A stretch of 53,512 nt of DNA from NCBI GenBank assembly GCA_900759445.1, contig CAAEVH010000050.1, positions 1-53,512 of the forward strand, written 5' to 3'. How positions within the stretch are numbered: position 1 is the first letter of the stretch; each line of letters opens with the position of its first letter. A model generated the notes under the pieces. It did not search any database, had not been told where the DNA came from, and saw only the letters and a list, made by a program, of their open reading frames with translations. Origin of the DNA: an uncultured Raoultella sp. (GTDB taxonomy: Bacteria; Pseudomonadota; Gammaproteobacteria; Enterobacterales; Enterobacteriaceae). This document shows positions 23,228-33,675 of this stretch, piece by piece. Position numbers and translations under genes: made by a program.

Positions 23228-23518
23228 CATGCCCCCTAATTCGTGTTACTAGACAACGGTTTTCGAGGTTCAATGCGTTTTTTCTGAAGCAACTTCAGTA
23301 TATCAATAAATAAGGGTATTCATTGAAAATTTAAAGAGGTAAGCACATAAAATTTTCGTTTTCAGCGTTATCTGACTAACAAACCGACATGTTATTCATT
23401 TTTTTTAAGCATGTTGCACAATTATTTTGGTGTTGTGGTTAAAAGATAGCCAGGAATTTATTATTAAAATATCAGTTTGCCAGAAGGAATGAACTATTGA
23501 TTAAAAGATGGTGTGTAT
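23228..23518. other. bssS upstream region, about 290 bp without a gene
   Basis: Very AT-rich DNA between bssS and the dinI terminator. It must contain the bssS promoter. A short inverted repeat CTGAAG-CAA-CTTCAG (23284-23298) lies about 57 bases upstream of the bssS start and could fold in its leader. I see no other gene, repeat or clear promoter pair. Confidence 0.6.
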
Positions 23519-23540
23519 AAAAAAGCCGGGGCGACCCGGC
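23519..23540 (-). terminator. dinI terminator
   Basis: On the minus strand GCCGGG pairs with CCCGGC around TCGC and is followed by six T residues, 25 bases downstream of the dinI stop. Confidence 0.9.
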
Positions 23541-23566
23541 AAACAAACATCACTGCATATCATTAT

Positions 23567-23812
23567 TTATTCATTGATGAACCAGTCATCCGCGCTTTCC
23601 CAGGTCTCCTGGAGGATCTCGCTGATGCGTTCTTTATCCTCTTTGGTGGCACCAATAACCGACAGATTGTTTGCGCCGGCATAACGGACGGTAACGTTAC
23701 CTTCGTTATCCGGAAAATGGTGCTGAATACGGCGGGAGAGTTCACCTGCCAGCGCGTCAATTGCACCAGCAGGTAAAGGTGAAGTTTTGGCAATAGTGAC
23801 TTCAATACGCAT
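23567..23812 (-). CDS. dinI: SOS modulator DinI
   Basis: An 81-residue acidic protein that binds RecA filaments and tunes the SOS response, stabilising filaments and slowing UmuD processing. MRIEVTIAKTSPLPAGAIDAL and the acidic C-terminal helix SEILQETWESADDWFINE, which mimics DNA, are conserved. A LexA box lies 20-39 bases upstream of the ATG. It follows pyrC on the same strand with no strong terminator between, so some readthrough is possible in addition to the SOS promoter. Confidence 0.97.
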   Translation of the reverse strand: MRIEVTIAKTSPLPAGAIDALAGELSRRIQHHFPDNEGNVTVRYAGANNLSVIGATKEDKERISEILQETWESADDWFINE

Positions 23813-23831
23813 AGTAGCCCCCTGTGGAATA

Positions 23832-23851
23832 TACTGTTTATTTATACAGTT
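23832..23851 (-). promoter_or_regulatory. LexA box at dinI
   Basis: The palindrome CTGT-N8-ACAG with flanking TA and T (23832-23851) matches the LexA consensus TACTGT(AT)4ACAGTA at nearly all positions. It overlaps a TATAAAT -10-like element on the minus strand, so LexA should block dinI transcription directly. Confidence 0.92.
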
Positions 23852-23877
23852 ATTCTCACCAGTTGGCTACACTTTTT

Positions 23878-24924
23878 TTAGCTTTTCACGGACCAGTGTA
23901 CCGTTTCGCCACCCAGGAAAGGCACCAGCGTATCATCTTGCAGCGCAATGCTCTCCGGGACCTGGTGCTCCACGCGTTCCAGCTCAATAAAGGTTTCATT
24001 CACCGGCAAACCGTAGAACTGTGGGCCATTGAGTGAGCAGAAGGCTTCAAAATGGTCCAGTGCATTCATCTCTTCAAACACGGTGGCATAACTGCCCAGT
24101 GCGGTCGGCGCATTAAAGCAGCCCGCACAGCCACAGCTTGACTCTTTGCGATGACGCGCATGCGGCGCTGAGTCGGTACCGAGGAAGGCGCGGTTAAACC
24201 CGCTGGCGACCAGCTCACGCAGCGCCTGTTGATGGACGTTACGTTTGAGGATCGGCAGGCAGTACAGATGAGGGCGAATCCCGCCGACCAGCATGTGGTT
24301 GCGGTTAAACATCAGGTGCTGCGGCGTAATGGTCGCCGCCAGAAGGTCATTGCCGTCGCGCACGTATTCGGCAGCATCTTTAGTCGTGATATGTTCGAAC
24401 ACCACTTTCAGCGCAGTTAAACGCTGACGCAGTGGTTCCATTACCGTCTCAATAAAGCGCGCCTCGCGATCGAAAATATCGATATCCGCATGCGTCACTT
24501 CGCCGTGCACCAGCAGAGGCATACCCAATTTTTCCATCCGTTCCAGCACTGGCATGATGGCATCAATAGAGGTTACGCCATGCGTCGAGTTGGTGGTGGC
24601 ATTGGCCGGATAGAGTTTTGCGGCGGTGAACACGCCTTCGTTGAATCCACGTTCCAGCTCATTGGGATCCAGCGTATCCGTTAAGTAGCAGGTCATTAAT
24701 GGCGTGAAGTCGTGTCCGGCAGGTACCGCGTCAAGAATTCGCTGGCGGTAAGCGATAGCCGCGTCCACCGTGGTGACGGGCGGAGCCAGGTTCGGCATGA
24801 CAATGGCGCGGCCATAAACTTCGCTGGTATAGGGCACGACAGTTTTTAACATGTCGCCATCGCGAAAGTGAAGATGCCAGTCGTCTGGGCGGCGGATCTT
24901 TAAAACCTGGGATGGTGCAGTCAT
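23878..24924 (-). CDS. pyrC: Dihydroorotase
   Basis: Zinc enzyme that cyclises N-carbamoyl-aspartate to dihydroorotate, step three of de novo pyrimidine synthesis. The 348 residues of class II dihydroorotase show the metal ligands His17 and His19 (DDWHLHFRD), the carboxylated Lys in AAKLYPA, His in LLVHGEV and FEHITT, and Asp in FLGTDSAPH. The start at 24924 follows GGAGCATATTG; the open frame to 24966 is ignored. Expression appears controlled by PurR and by a CTP-sensitive leader hairpin (separate entries). Confidence 0.97.
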   Translation of the reverse strand: MTAPSQVLKIRRPDDWHLHFRDGDMLKTVVPYTSEVYGRAIVMPNLAPPVTTVDAAIAYRQRILDAVPAGHDFTPLMTCYLTDTLDPNELERGFNEGVFTAAKLYPANATTNSTHGVTSIDAIMPVLERMEKLGMPLLVHGEVTHADIDIFDREARFIETVMEPLRQRLTALKVVFEHITTKDAAEYVRDGNDLLAATITPQHLMFNRNHMLVGGIRPHLYCLPILKRNVHQQALRELVASGFNRAFLGTDSAPHARHRKESSCGCAGCFNAPTALGSYATVFEEMNALDHFEAFCSLNGPQFYGLPVNETFIELERVEHQVPESIALQDDTLVPFLGGETVHWSVKS

Positions 24925-24930
24925 CAATAT

Positions 24931-24960
24931 GCTCCGGCTGAGGATAGTCTTTTTTGCCGG
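24931..24960 (-). promoter_or_regulatory. pyrC leader hairpin masking the ribosome-binding site
   Basis: On the minus strand CCGGC (24956-24960) can pair with GCCGG (24934-24938), and the latter is part of the Shine-Dalgarno sequence. In E. coli and Salmonella, high CTP favours a transcript long enough to form this hairpin, while low CTP shifts initiation downstream and frees the site. Same architecture here. Confidence 0.75.
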
Positions 24961-24973
24961 AAACAAAGGATAA

Positions 24974-24989
24974 GCGGAAACGTTTTCGT
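24974..24989. promoter_or_regulatory. PurR operator of pyrC
   Basis: GCGGAAACGTTTTCGT closely fits the PurR consensus (ANGCAANCGNTTNCNT, central CG with A/T arms) and lies about 50-65 bases upstream of the pyrC start, overlapping the expected promoter. PurR repression of pyrC is established in E. coli. Confidence 0.75.
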
Positions 24990-24996
24990 TTGCACG

Positions 24997-25020
24997 AAAA
25001 AAAAGGGCGCATCGGCGCCC
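24997..25020 (-). terminator. yceB terminator
   Basis: GGGCGC and GCGCCC form a 6-bp G+C stem with a 4-base loop; on the minus strand eight T residues follow. It ends yceB and insulates pyrC. Confidence 0.9.
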
Positions 25021-25029
25021 TCTGTCATA

Positions 25030-25590
25030 TTAGTCGGTGAACGGGATAATGATTTCTCCCGGTTTCACCTCAATGCCTTTCGCCAGTTTTTTCGCCAGCG
25101 CTTCCCCCTGGCTGCTGTCATCCCGCAGAATGTACGCTGGCTGCTGGTTGAAATAGTTGCGCAGCGACTGATTTAAATAAGGCATCAGCGTTTGCAGTAC
25201 CGACTGCATTTTTTCCGGCGTGACGGTAGCGTCCACGACTTCCATTTCTTGCAGATAAATCGCGCCTTTTTCTTTATTGAAAACCGGTAAGGCTTTTAGC
25301 TTCAGCTTCATGGTCGCTTTCTGACTGCCAAACAGGGAGTTCATGTCCAGGTTGGCGTCTCCGGTCAGCGTCACTTTATTGGGTTCTTCACGGCCTATCT
25401 GGCTGGCGAGATTGTTCAGTACGATATGTGCTTCAGCGACACCAGGCAGACCGATATCTTTTGAAAAGTTATTATTCTTCGCCAGGGCCTGATTAATCTC
25501 TTGCTCGCTAACCGTGTATTGCGTGAGTTGATTACAACCAACCAACAGGCCGCTGACAATTAGTGCAGCGGCAAAAAAAAACTTTTTCAT
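25030..25590 (-). CDS. yceB: DUF1439 lipoprotein YceB
   Basis: A 186-residue lipoprotein with signal MKKFFFAAALIVSGLLVGC and acylated Cys at residue 19. The mature DUF1439 domain (NNFSKDIGLPGVAEAHIVL, ALPVFNKEKGAIYLQEMEVVD) resembles SMP-like/BPI-type lipid-binding folds in relatives; function is not settled. The start at 25590 is preferred over the open frame from 25647. In E. coli and Salmonella grxB lies between yceB and mdtH; here only 114 bases separate the yceB start from the mdtH stop, so grxB is missing. Confidence 0.94.
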   Translation of the reverse strand: MKKFFFAAALIVSGLLVGCNQLTQYTVSEQEINQALAKNNNFSKDIGLPGVAEAHIVLNNLASQIGREEPNKVTLTGDANLDMNSLFGSQKATMKLKLKALPVFNKEKGAIYLQEMEVVDATVTPEKMQSVLQTLMPYLNQSLRNYFNQQPAYILRDDSSQGEALAKKLAKGIEVKPGEIIIPFTD

Positions 25591-25704
25591 GGGGTTCCTC
25601 AACATGATGCTTGTGGTGTAATCGTGACACAAAGCATCATCGAGCACCAGCGCTGCGGGTAACAGCAGAAAAAACTGAAAAAAGCGCGTACGCCAGATTG
25701 GCTA

Positions 25705-26913
25705 TCAGGCGTCAGGCTCCAGCATACCACGCGTTGGGCGTTTGAGACTGAATTGCCAGCCCAGCGCCAGGAAAGTGATAAAGCCGATAATACCGAGCAT
25801 CATCCAGGGCAGCTCCGGTTGTGCTAGGGCTTTACCCATGTCAAACAGCCAGCCGCCGCCGATATAACCAATGGCGCCGCCGATGGCGAGTCCCAGTCGA
25901 CTGAAACCCATATAGCTTCCCCGTGCCCGTGCATTCGCCAGCGAGGCGCTCAGGGTTTCACGCGCCGGTTCGGCGATGATTGAGCCAATATAGAACGTGC
26001 AAATCAGGGTGAACAACTGCTGCAAATTTCCGACCAGGCCGATGGGCATCATGCTTAAAGACATCACCAGCAGACCGGCCATCAGGCGATGCTCAAGGCG
26101 AAAGCGTTTTTCACTCCAGCGGGCAATCGGGTAGAGCAACGTTAAAGAGAGGCACGCCTCGATGGCATACATCCATTTCACAGCGGCCGGTGAGCCAGCG
26201 ATGTCGTTTACCATTATTGGCAGCATCAGCATCACTTGTACCGCCAGCATGTAATAGCCCGCCAGCGTCAGCACATAAGTGACAAAGCGCTTGTCATGCA
26301 TCACATGGCTCATTCCTTCGCGCACCGGAATTTTCACCGTCGACAGCTTCCATGCCGGAAGTAGCCAGGCGTTAAACGCCGCGCACAGAACGAACAAAAT
26401 TGCGCCGGTGGCACACACCAGACGGAAATCGTATTGCAATAACCAACTGCCGAGCAACGCGCCAACCACGGCCCCGGCGCTATCCTGCATCATCAGAATA
26501 GAGAAAAAACGCCCGCGCTTTTCCGGACGGATCAGTTTGACCACCAGCGCCGAGCGGGGAGGGTCGAACAACGTGCCGCCCAGCCCGGAAAGAAAGCAGG
26601 AAAACCACAGCAGCCACGGTTCATGGGCAATGCCCATGGTGGCGAATCCGGCAGCGCGCATCAGCATGCCGGTGACGATCATCGGTTTTGCCCCGAAACG
26701 GTCAGCAATAGCACCGCCGAAGATACCTAAACCTTGCTGGATAAATTGACGTAATCCAAGCGCGATACCGACCATCACGGCAGCCCAGCCCATTTGATCG
26801 ACAAAACGAATTGAGATCAGCGGGAAAACGACGAAGAACCCCAGCACGACCAGCATGTTATCGATAAGAAGGAAGTATTTACCCAGGTTCCTTGCCTGCG
26901 AGACTTGCGACAT
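25705..26913 (-). CDS. mdtH: MFS multidrug efflux transporter MdtH
   Basis: A 402-residue major facilitator superfamily transporter with twelve predicted transmembrane segments, implicated in quinolone efflux when overexpressed in E. coli. Motif A is present as [13 protein letters not shown], and the N-terminus [20 protein letters not shown] matches the family. An aligned GGAGGGG ribosome-binding site precedes the start. It is divergent from rimJ across 259 bases and directly upstream of yceB on the same strand because grxB is absent. Confidence 0.96.
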   Translation of the reverse strand: MSQVSQARNLGKYFLLIDNMLVVLGFFVVFPLISIRFVDQMGWAAVMVGIALGLRQFIQQGLGIFGGAIADRFGAKPMIVTGMLMRAAGFATMGIAHEPWLLWFSCFLSGLGGTLFDPPRSALVVKLIRPEKRGRFFSILMMQDSAGAVVGALLGSWLLQYDFRLVCATGAILFVLCAAFNAWLLPAWKLSTVKIPVREGMSHVMHDKRFVTYVLTLAGYYMLAVQVMLMLPIMVNDIAGSPAAVKWMYAIEACLSLTLLYPIARWSEKRFRLEHRLMAGLLVMSLSMMPIGLVGNLQQLFTLICTFYIGSIIAEPARETLSASLANARARGSYMGFSRLGLAIGGAIGYIGGGWLFDMGKALAQPELPWMMLGIIGFITFLALGWQFSLKRPTRGMLEPDA

Positions 26914-27172
26914 TTCCCCTCCAGGGAAAAACTCGTCACTCTGGATAGAGTTTAAAAGATAAGCACCTCCTATTCTGCGGTGTCGTCATCGCTTTTCCCA
27001 CCCTTCGCGGGACAATATTTTTTTATCAAAAGTCCGTCTTGATAGAGAGTTTTCATCAAAATGTGTGAATAATTCAAAAAATGGCATTTTGCTCTTTTCA
27101 CAGGGCGTATTTGCGCAGGTATAGTAATGCGAATAGCGTATTGAAGACGTTACGGGAAGGAGTAGGTATAGA
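26914..27172. promoter_or_regulatory. mdtH-rimJ divergent intergenic region
   Basis: 259 bases between divergent genes, AT-rich in its middle. It must hold the mdtH and rimJ promoters, but I cannot assign boxes with confidence. No reading frame or strong inverted repeat stands out. Confidence 0.4.
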
Positions 27173-27757
27173 ATGTTTGGCTATCGCAGTAACGTGCCAA
27201 AAGTGCGCTTAACCACGGACCGCCTGGTCGTGCGTTTAGTGCATGAGCGTGATGCCTGGCGTCTGGCAGATTATTACGCAGAAAATCGTCATTTCTTAAA
27301 GCCCTGGGAGCCTATTCGCGATGAAAGCCACTGTTATCCATCAGGCTGGCAGGCGCGTCTGAGCATGATCTCTGAGTTTCATAAACAGGGCACCGCTTAT
27401 TACTTTGCGCTGCTCGATCCGGAAGAAAAAGAGATTATTGGCGTCGCGAACTTCTCGAACGTCGTGCGGGGATCTTTCCACGCCTGTTATCTCGGTTACT
27501 CCATTGCGCAGAAGTGGCAGGGGCAGGGGTTGATGTATGAAGCCTTAACCTCGGCCATCCGCTATATGCAGCGCACGCAGCATATTCACCGCATTATGGC
27601 TAACTACATGCCACATAATAAACGCAGCGGTGACCTACTGGCGCGACTGGGTTTTGAAAAAGAAGGGTATGCCAAAGACTACCTGCTGATTGACGGGCAG
27701 TGGCGCGATCACGTGCTGACGGCGTTGACCACATCAGAATGGACCCCCGGCCGCTAA
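27173..27757 (+). CDS. rimJ: Ribosomal protein uS5 N-alanine acetyltransferase
   Basis: GNAT-family N-terminal acetyltransferase of 194 residues that acetylates the N-terminal Ala of ribosomal protein S5; in E. coli it also helps ribosome maturation. The acetyl-CoA loop is visible in [18 protein letters not shown] (motif A, Q-x-x-G-x-G/A), and the C-terminal block [21 protein letters not shown] is typical. An AAGGAG ribosome-binding site lies about 11 bases before the ATG. It starts a rightward group rimJ-yceH-mviM. Confidence 0.96.
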   Translation: MFGYRSNVPKVRLTTDRLVVRLVHERDAWRLADYYAENRHFLKPWEPIRDESHCYPSGWQARLSMISEFHKQGTAYYFALLDPEEKEIIGVANFSNVVRGSFHACYLGYSIAQKWQGQGLMYEALTSAIRYMQRTQHIHRIMANYMPHNKRSGDLLARLGFEKEGYAKDYLLIDGQWRDHVLTALTTSEWTPGR

Positions 27758-27791
27758 GTTTCAGATGCAGCCATGATTAATGGAGAAGACG

Positions 27792-28439
27792 ATGAAATAC
27801 GAATTAACCGCCACCGAAGCACGGGTGATTGGCTGTTTATTAGAAAAACAAGTGACTACACCTGAACAGTATCCGCTCTCCGTTAACGGAGTCGTAACCG
27901 CCTGCAATCAAAAAACGAATCGTGAACCCGTGATGAACCTGTCGGAATCCGACGTGCAGGATCAGCTTGATAACCTGGTGAAACGGCATTTCCTGCGTAC
28001 GGTGAGTGGCTTTGGTAATCGCGTCACGAAATATGAGCAGCGTTTTTGCAACTCTGAGTTTGGTAATCTTAAGCTCAGCGCGGGGGAAGTCGCGCTCATT
28101 ACCACGCTGTTGCTGCGCGGCGCTCAAACACCAGGTGAGCTACGTAGCCGCGCCTCCCGGATGTACGAATTCAGCGACATGGCCGAAGTAGAGTCGACAC
28201 TGGAGAAACTGGCAACCCGGGAAGATGGTCCTTATGTCGTTCGCCTGGCGCGTGAGCCGGGCAAACGTGAAAGCCGTTATATGCACCTGTTTTGCGGTGA
28301 CGTTGATGAAGCGATGACAACGGTAGATGAACTTCCGGCAGCTTCGGGCGATCTACAGGCGCGCGTTGAAGCGCTGGAAACAGACGTCGCGGAGCTTAAG
28401 CAGCGGCTTGATTCCTTGCTGGCGCACCTGGGAGACTGA
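27792..28439 (+). CDS. yceH: UPF0502 protein YceH
   Basis: A 215-residue DUF480 protein with two tandem winged-helix domains (residues about 1-80 and 85-170) and a C-terminal coiled coil ([21 protein letters not shown], heptad pattern). This suggests a DNA- or protein-binding role, but the function is unknown. The start at 27792 has GGAGAAGACG just upstream; an ATG at 27780 is not used. Its TGA is one base from the GTG start of mviM, so the pair is probably translationally coupled. Confidence 0.94.
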   Translation: MKYELTATEARVIGCLLEKQVTTPEQYPLSVNGVVTACNQKTNREPVMNLSESDVQDQLDNLVKRHFLRTVSGFGNRVTKYEQRFCNSEFGNLKLSAGEVALITTLLLRGAQTPGELRSRASRMYEFSDMAEVESTLEKLATREDGPYVVRLAREPGKRESRYMHLFCGDVDEAMTTVDELPAASGDLQARVEALETDVAELKQRLDSLLAHLGD

Positions 28440-28440
28440 T

Positions 28441-29364
28441 GTGAATAAATTACGTATCGGCGTTGTCGGGCTCGGCGGGATTGCGCAAAAGGCCTGGCTG
28501 CCCGTGCTGGGCGCTAGTGCAGACTGGACGCTGAAAGGGGCATTTTCACCTTCGCGGGAAAAAGCGCAGCGTATCTGTGATACCTGGCGGATACCCTACG
28601 TTGATTCACTGGTTAATCTGGCGCAAACCTGCGATGCGGTTTTCGTCCATTCCAGTACCGCAACGCACTATGCGGTGGTCAGCGAACTGCTGAATGCCGG
28701 GGTTCACGTGTGCGTGGATAAACCGCTGGCGGAAAACCTGCGCGAGGCTGAACAATTGGTGGAGCTGGCCGAGCGGAAAAAGCTGACGCTGATGGTGGGG
28801 TTTAACCGTCGATTTGCGCCGCTGTATCAGGATCTCAAATCCCAGTTGGGCAATGCGGCGTCCGTACGCATGGATAAGCACCGGACGGACAGCGTCGGGC
28901 CGCACGATCTGCGCTTCACTCTGCTGGACGACTATCTGCACGTTGTCGATACCGCATTGTGGCTGGCGGGAGAGAAAGCGCAGTTAAATAACGGTACGCT
29001 GTTAACCAATGACTCCGGCGCGATGCTCTATGCGGAGCACCATTTTTCTGCCGGGCAAATGCAGGTAACGACCAGTATGCATCGCCGCGCCGGTAGCCAG
29101 CGCGAGAGCGTGCAGGCGGTGACGGATGGTGGCCTGATTGACGTTACGGATATGCGGGAATGGCGGGAAGAGCGCGGGCAAGGTGTGGTGCACAAGCCGG
29201 TAGCAGGCTGGCAAACTACCCTGGAGCAGCGTGGTTTTGCCGGATGCGCACGTCATTTCATTGAGTGCGTGCAAAATCAGACGGTTCCCCAGACGGCAGG
29301 TGAGCAGGCGCTCCTGGCCCAGCGCGTTGTCGAAAAGCTGTGGCGGGAGGCGATGGCTGAATAA
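28441..29364 (+). CDS. mviM: Gfo/Idh/MocA-family oxidoreductase MviM
   Basis: A 307-residue putative NAD(P)-dependent oxidoreductase with an N-terminal Rossmann fold (LRIGVVGLGGIAQKAWLPVL) and the family motif CVDKPLAEN, where Lys of the E/D-K-P signature contacts cofactor and substrate. Substrate unknown. The start is GTG at 28441, one base after the yceH stop; a longer frame to 28327 lies wholly inside yceH and is rejected because 307 equals the E. coli length. It precedes murJ, separated from it by a REP pair. Confidence 0.93.
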   Translation: MNKLRIGVVGLGGIAQKAWLPVLGASADWTLKGAFSPSREKAQRICDTWRIPYVDSLVNLAQTCDAVFVHSSTATHYAVVSELLNAGVHVCVDKPLAENLREAEQLVELAERKKLTLMVGFNRRFAPLYQDLKSQLGNAASVRMDKHRTDSVGPHDLRFTLLDDYLHVVDTALWLAGEKAQLNNGTLLTNDSGAMLYAEHHFSAGQMQVTTSMHRRAGSQRESVQAVTDGGLIDVTDMREWREERGQGVVHKPVAGWQTTLEQRGFAGCARHFIECVQNQTVPQTAGEQALLAQRVVEKLWREAMAE

Positions 29365-29460
29365 TCCCCTGTAACATCTGGCGGTAGTAATTCATTGTAA
29401 TCCAGGTACTATATGCCAACTCAAAAATAACACCTCTTTTCAACCATAGGCTGGTTTGTC

Positions 29461-29545
29461 GGCCTGATAAGACGCTACGGCGTCGCCATCAGGCACAGCA
29501 AAAGTGCCGGATGGCGGCGATCATGCCTTATCCGACCTACGGGCA
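29461..29545. repeat. BIME: pair of REP-like inverted repeats upstream of murJ
   Basis: Two inverted palindromic units lie in the mviM-murJ gap. The first starts GCCTGATAAGACGCTACGGC and ends GCCATCAGGC (29462-29494); the second starts GCCGGATGGCGGCG and ends CCTTATCCGAC (29506-29535). They match the Y/Z-type REP cores of enterobacteria. Confidence 0.85.
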
Positions 29546-29587
29546 GGTTTGTCGGGGTTTTGCCTCAGAGTCTGGAATACAACATAG

Positions 29588-31123
<1,536 letters not shown>

Positions 31124-31132
31124 CCGATTAAT

Positions 31133-31205
31133 GCCGGATGGCGGCATGACGCCGTATCCGGCCTACAAAACGCGTAGGCCTGATAAGCAAAACGTTATCA
31201 GGCTA
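31133..31205. repeat. BIME between convergent murJ and flgN
   Basis: A REP unit GCCGGATGGCGGC...GCCGTATCCGGCC (31133-31163) is followed by a second palindrome GGCCTGATAAGC...GTTATCAGGCT (31178-31204). Both lie between the stops of murJ and flgN and may act as a bidirectional 3' end. Confidence 0.85.
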
Positions 31206-31208
31206 GCA

Positions 31209-31631
31209 TCAGATAGAGAATTTTTTCCCGCCGCGGTGCGCAGCAGAGGTTTGACCGTTTGCGCCATACAGCGCCGGTTCTTGGTGCGGTTTCAGCACTT
31301 GAATCGCTTGTTGATTGCGCTCGATCTGCCCTTCCAGCAGCCAACCGTTGTGCTGGTTGAGTTCGCGTAGGTCCTGTGTTTTCCGGGTAATGGTCTGCCA
31401 ACGCTCGGCAATTTCATCATTGGCGCTGCGCGTGGCGTCATGCTCCAGACGGCGCTGCTGCTCCAGATAATCAAGGGTTGCCAGCAAAGAGCTTTTTTCT
31501 TCTGTAATACGCTGTAGCTGGCTGCCGTTAATATATCCTGCGGAAAGCTGCTGCTGTTCAGCATCCATTACCGTTTTCAGGTCATTGAGGACGGTCGTCA
31601 TCTGGTCAAGTATTTCTGACAAACGAGTCAT
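31209..31631 (-). CDS. flgN: Flagellar export chaperone FlgN
   Basis: A 140-residue all-helical type III export chaperone for the hook-associated proteins FlgK and FlgL, both encoded about 9 kb away. MTRLSEILDQMTTVLNDLKTVMDAEQ and the C-terminal substrate-binding helix LEGQIERNQQAIQVLKPHQEPALYGANGQ are conserved. It follows flgM by 3 bases and is read from the sigma-28 promoter upstream of flgM. Confidence 0.95.
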   Translation of the reverse strand: MTRLSEILDQMTTVLNDLKTVMDAEQQQLSAGYINGSQLQRITEEKSSLLATLDYLEQQRRLEHDATRSANDEIAERWQTITRKTQDLRELNQHNGWLLEGQIERNQQAIQVLKPHQEPALYGANGQTSAAHRGGKKFSI

Positions 31632-31634
31632 ACT

Positions 31635-31928
31635 TTATTTACTCTGTAAGTAGCTCTGCGCCTCGCGGATCAGCGAGTCGGCAATTTTTCCGGTGTCCAT
31701 TTTCAGCTCGCCATTACGGATCGCGGTTTTCAGTGCTTCCACGCGTTCCATATTGATGTCATTGGTGCCGGGCTGCATCAGTTTGGCCTGGGCGTCGCTC
31801 AGCATGACGCTGGTGCTGGTGGTGGCGGTGGTTTTTTCCTTCCGCGTTTTTTGTACCGGCGCATCGCTGGTTTCACGTGGCTGAACGGTACTTACTGGCT
31901 TCAATGGTGAGGTACGATCAATGCTCAT
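31635..31928 (-). CDS. flgM: Anti-sigma-28 factor
   Basis: A 97-residue, mostly unfolded protein that binds FliA (sigma-28) until the hook is complete and is then exported through it. The disordered N-terminus [20 protein letters not shown] and the sigma-binding C-terminal helices ([32 protein letters not shown]) are intact. The start at 31928 follows GAGGATAAAC; the open frame to 31943 is ignored. It is transcribed from its own sigma-28 promoter and also by readthrough from flgA. Confidence 0.96.
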   Translation of the reverse strand: MSIDRTSPLKPVSTVQPRETSDAPVQKTRKEKTTATTSTSVMLSDAQAKLMQPGTNDINMERVEALKTAIRNGELKMDTGKIADSLIREAQSYLQSK

Positions 31929-31989
31929 TTTGTTTATCCTCATCGAGGGGTTACGCTATAGCGGCCCGCTGTAATCATTGGTTGTTTAT

Positions 31990-32016
31990 CTATCGGCACA
32001 CGCTAAAAAATCTTTA
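31990..32016 (-). promoter_or_regulatory. Sigma-28 (FliA) class 3 promoter of flgMN
   Basis: On the minus strand TAAAGATT is followed after exactly 11 bases by GCCGATAG, a near-perfect match to TAAAGTTT-N11-GCCGATAA. It lies 62 bases upstream of flgM. Confidence 0.92.
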
Positions 32017-32021
32017 ACCTA

Positions 32022-32681
32022 TTATAGGTTAATAAGAATATTCCCATCAGAATCGACGACACCGCTCACCACCTGGCCTGAAATCATCCGTACTCGGGCA
32101 TTCTGGGCGACGGCGGCATTGTTCAGCGCTTTACCTTCGGCATTCACCCGAAAGCCATCTCCGTTGGCGATAACCAGGACGCGCTGACCGGCCTTGATTC
32201 GCCATGCCTGGCGCAACATGGAAAGCTGTATCGGCTGACCTGGCACCAGATCGCGCAGGCTTACGGCATCCTGCACCTGATTCATATCCAGCACGGCGCG
32301 CGGAGGGAGTTGGTCCAGTCGACCTCGTTTCAGCGTTACGCTGGCCGAAGTCAGGGCGCTACCCCGAGCGACGGGCGCGGCGGCAACAACGTAGTTTCCC
32401 GTGGCCTGCACGTTCACCTGCAGATAACGTTTCTCGTTGGCGCAGCGCGCCAGCACGTTCACATTACCCCACAATTTTGCACTCCCGGACACGCTTAATG
32501 CTGGTTGTTCGCAGCTCGGCAATAAGTTTGGCGACGTTCGGATAGTAACGACGACCTCATCGCTAAATCCGGCCAGTCGCTGGGAAAACCATGCCGTCAG
32601 CTGTGAATTCAGGTCTTGCGCCAGCGTCATAGGACTGAACAGCAGTGCTGCCACGACGACTCCACGTTTAAACGTTTGCAT
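32022..32681 (-). CDS. flgA: Flagellar P-ring periplasmic chaperone FlgA
   Basis: A 219-residue periplasmic chaperone that assists FlgI assembly into the P ring. The signal MQTFKRGVVVAALLFSPMTLAQ is clear, and the C-terminal SAF-like domain includes RGSALTSASVTLKRGRLDQLP and LRQAWRIKAGQRVLVIANGDG. The start at 32681 follows GCGAGGTTTTG; the open frame to 32825 runs into the promoter region and is rejected. Divergent from flgB, with flgMN downstream. Confidence 0.95.
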   Translation of the reverse strand: MQTFKRGVVVAALLFSPMTLAQDLNSQLTAWFSQRLAGFSDEVVVTIRTSPNLLPSCEQPALSVSGSAKLWGNVNVLARCANEKRYLQVNVQATGNYVVAAAPVARGSALTSASVTLKRGRLDQLPPRAVLDMNQVQDAVSLRDLVPGQPIQLSMLRQAWRIKAGQRVLVIANGDGFRVNAEGKALNNAAVAQNARVRMISGQVVSGVVDSDGNILINL

Positions 32682-32838
32682 CAAAACCTCGCGCTTTTTC
32701 AGGTAGTGACAGGATTCTACCTGTGTGACGCAGTCATCAACGCAACAAATAGCGACGCATTTTGCGTTTATTCCGGCGATAACGCGCGCGTAATGGGATT
32801 TAAGCTGTCGGCTGAATTTTGTCATTTGCGGAGGAGAT
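32682..32838. promoter_or_regulatory. flgA-flgB divergent class 2 promoter region
   Basis: 157 bases between divergent flagellar genes, where FlhDC activates both directions in E. coli. A GGCGATAA motif within TTTATTCCGGCGATAACG (rightward) resembles a sigma-28 -10 and may add FliA-dependent expression of flgB. FlhDC boxes were not assigned by eye. Confidence 0.6.
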
Positions 32839-33255
32839 ATGCTCGATAAGCTCGACGCCGCCTTACGTTTTCAACAGGAAGCGCTGAATTTGCGCGCCCA
32901 ACGCCAGGAAGTATTGGCGGCCAACATAGCCAATGCCGACACGCCGGGGTATCAGGCGCGCGACCTGGATTTCGCCAGTGAATTAAAAAAAGTCATGGTG
33001 CGGGGACGGGAAGAAACCGGCGGTGTCTCGTTGACGCTGACCTCTGCACAACACATTCCGGCCCAGACCGTTTCCGCTCCTTCTACGGAACTGCTCTACC
33101 GCATTCCTGATCAGCCGTCTCTCGATGGCAACACGGTAGATATGGACCGGGAGCGTACGCAATTTGCAGACAACAGCCTCAAGTATCAAATGGGGCTGAC
33201 CGCGTTGGGTGGACAAATCAAAGGCATGATGAACGTGCTGCAAGGAGGGAACTAA
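32839..33255 (+). CDS. flgB: Flagellar proximal rod protein FlgB
   Basis: A 138-residue rod subunit, first gene of the flgBCDEFGHIJ operon. The N-terminal rod/hook signature [14 protein letters not shown] and the C-terminal coiled-coil segment typical of axial proteins are present, so it should be exported by the flagellar type III system without a cleaved signal. A strong GGAGGAG ribosome-binding site precedes the start. It ends 3 bases before flgC. Confidence 0.97.
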   Translation: MLDKLDAALRFQQEALNLRAQRQEVLAANIANADTPGYQARDLDFASELKKVMVRGREETGGVSLTLTSAQHIPAQTVSAPSTELLYRIPDQPSLDGNTVDMDRERTQFADNSLKYQMGLTALGGQIKGMMNVLQGGN

Positions 33256-33258
33256 TTC

Positions 33259-33663
33259 GTGGCGCTGTTAAATATTTTTGATATCGCAGGCTCTGCGCTG
33301 ACGGCTCAGTCTAAGCGCCTGAACGTGGCAGCCAGCAACATGGCGAATGCGGATAGCGTCACCGGACCTGACGGTCAGCCCTATCGCGCGAAGCAGGTTG
33401 TTTTTCAGGTTGATGCCGCGCCAGGTGCGGCAACCGGTGGCGTAAAAGTCGCTGACGTCATTGAAAGCCAGGCGCCGGATAAGCTGGTTTATGAACCCGG
33501 TAATCCGCTGGCCGATGCGAACGGTTACGTAAAAATGCCGAATGTGGACGTCGTCGGCGAAATGGTCAACACCATGTCAGCCTCGCGTAGCTACCAGGCA
33601 AACGTTGAAGTGCTCAATACGGTGAAAAGCTTGATGCTCAAAACGCTGACGCTAGGCCAGTAA
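33259..33663 (+). CDS. flgC: Flagellar proximal rod protein FlgC
   Basis: A 134-residue rod subunit with the axial-family N-terminal motif [23 protein letters not shown] and a C-terminal [22 protein letters not shown] coiled-coil helix. The start codon is GTG at 33259, preceded by AAGGAGGGAACTAATTC, whose AGGAGG lies 11 bases upstream. Spacing to flgB and flgD (12 bases) shows a tight operon. Confidence 0.97.
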   Translation: MALLNIFDIAGSALTAQSKRLNVAASNMANADSVTGPDGQPYRAKQVVFQVDAAPGAATGGVKVADVIESQAPDKLVYEPGNPLADANGYVKMPNVDVVGEMVNTMSASRSYQANVEVLNTVKSLMLKTLTLGQ

Positions 33664-33675
33664 AAGGAGGCGCAC

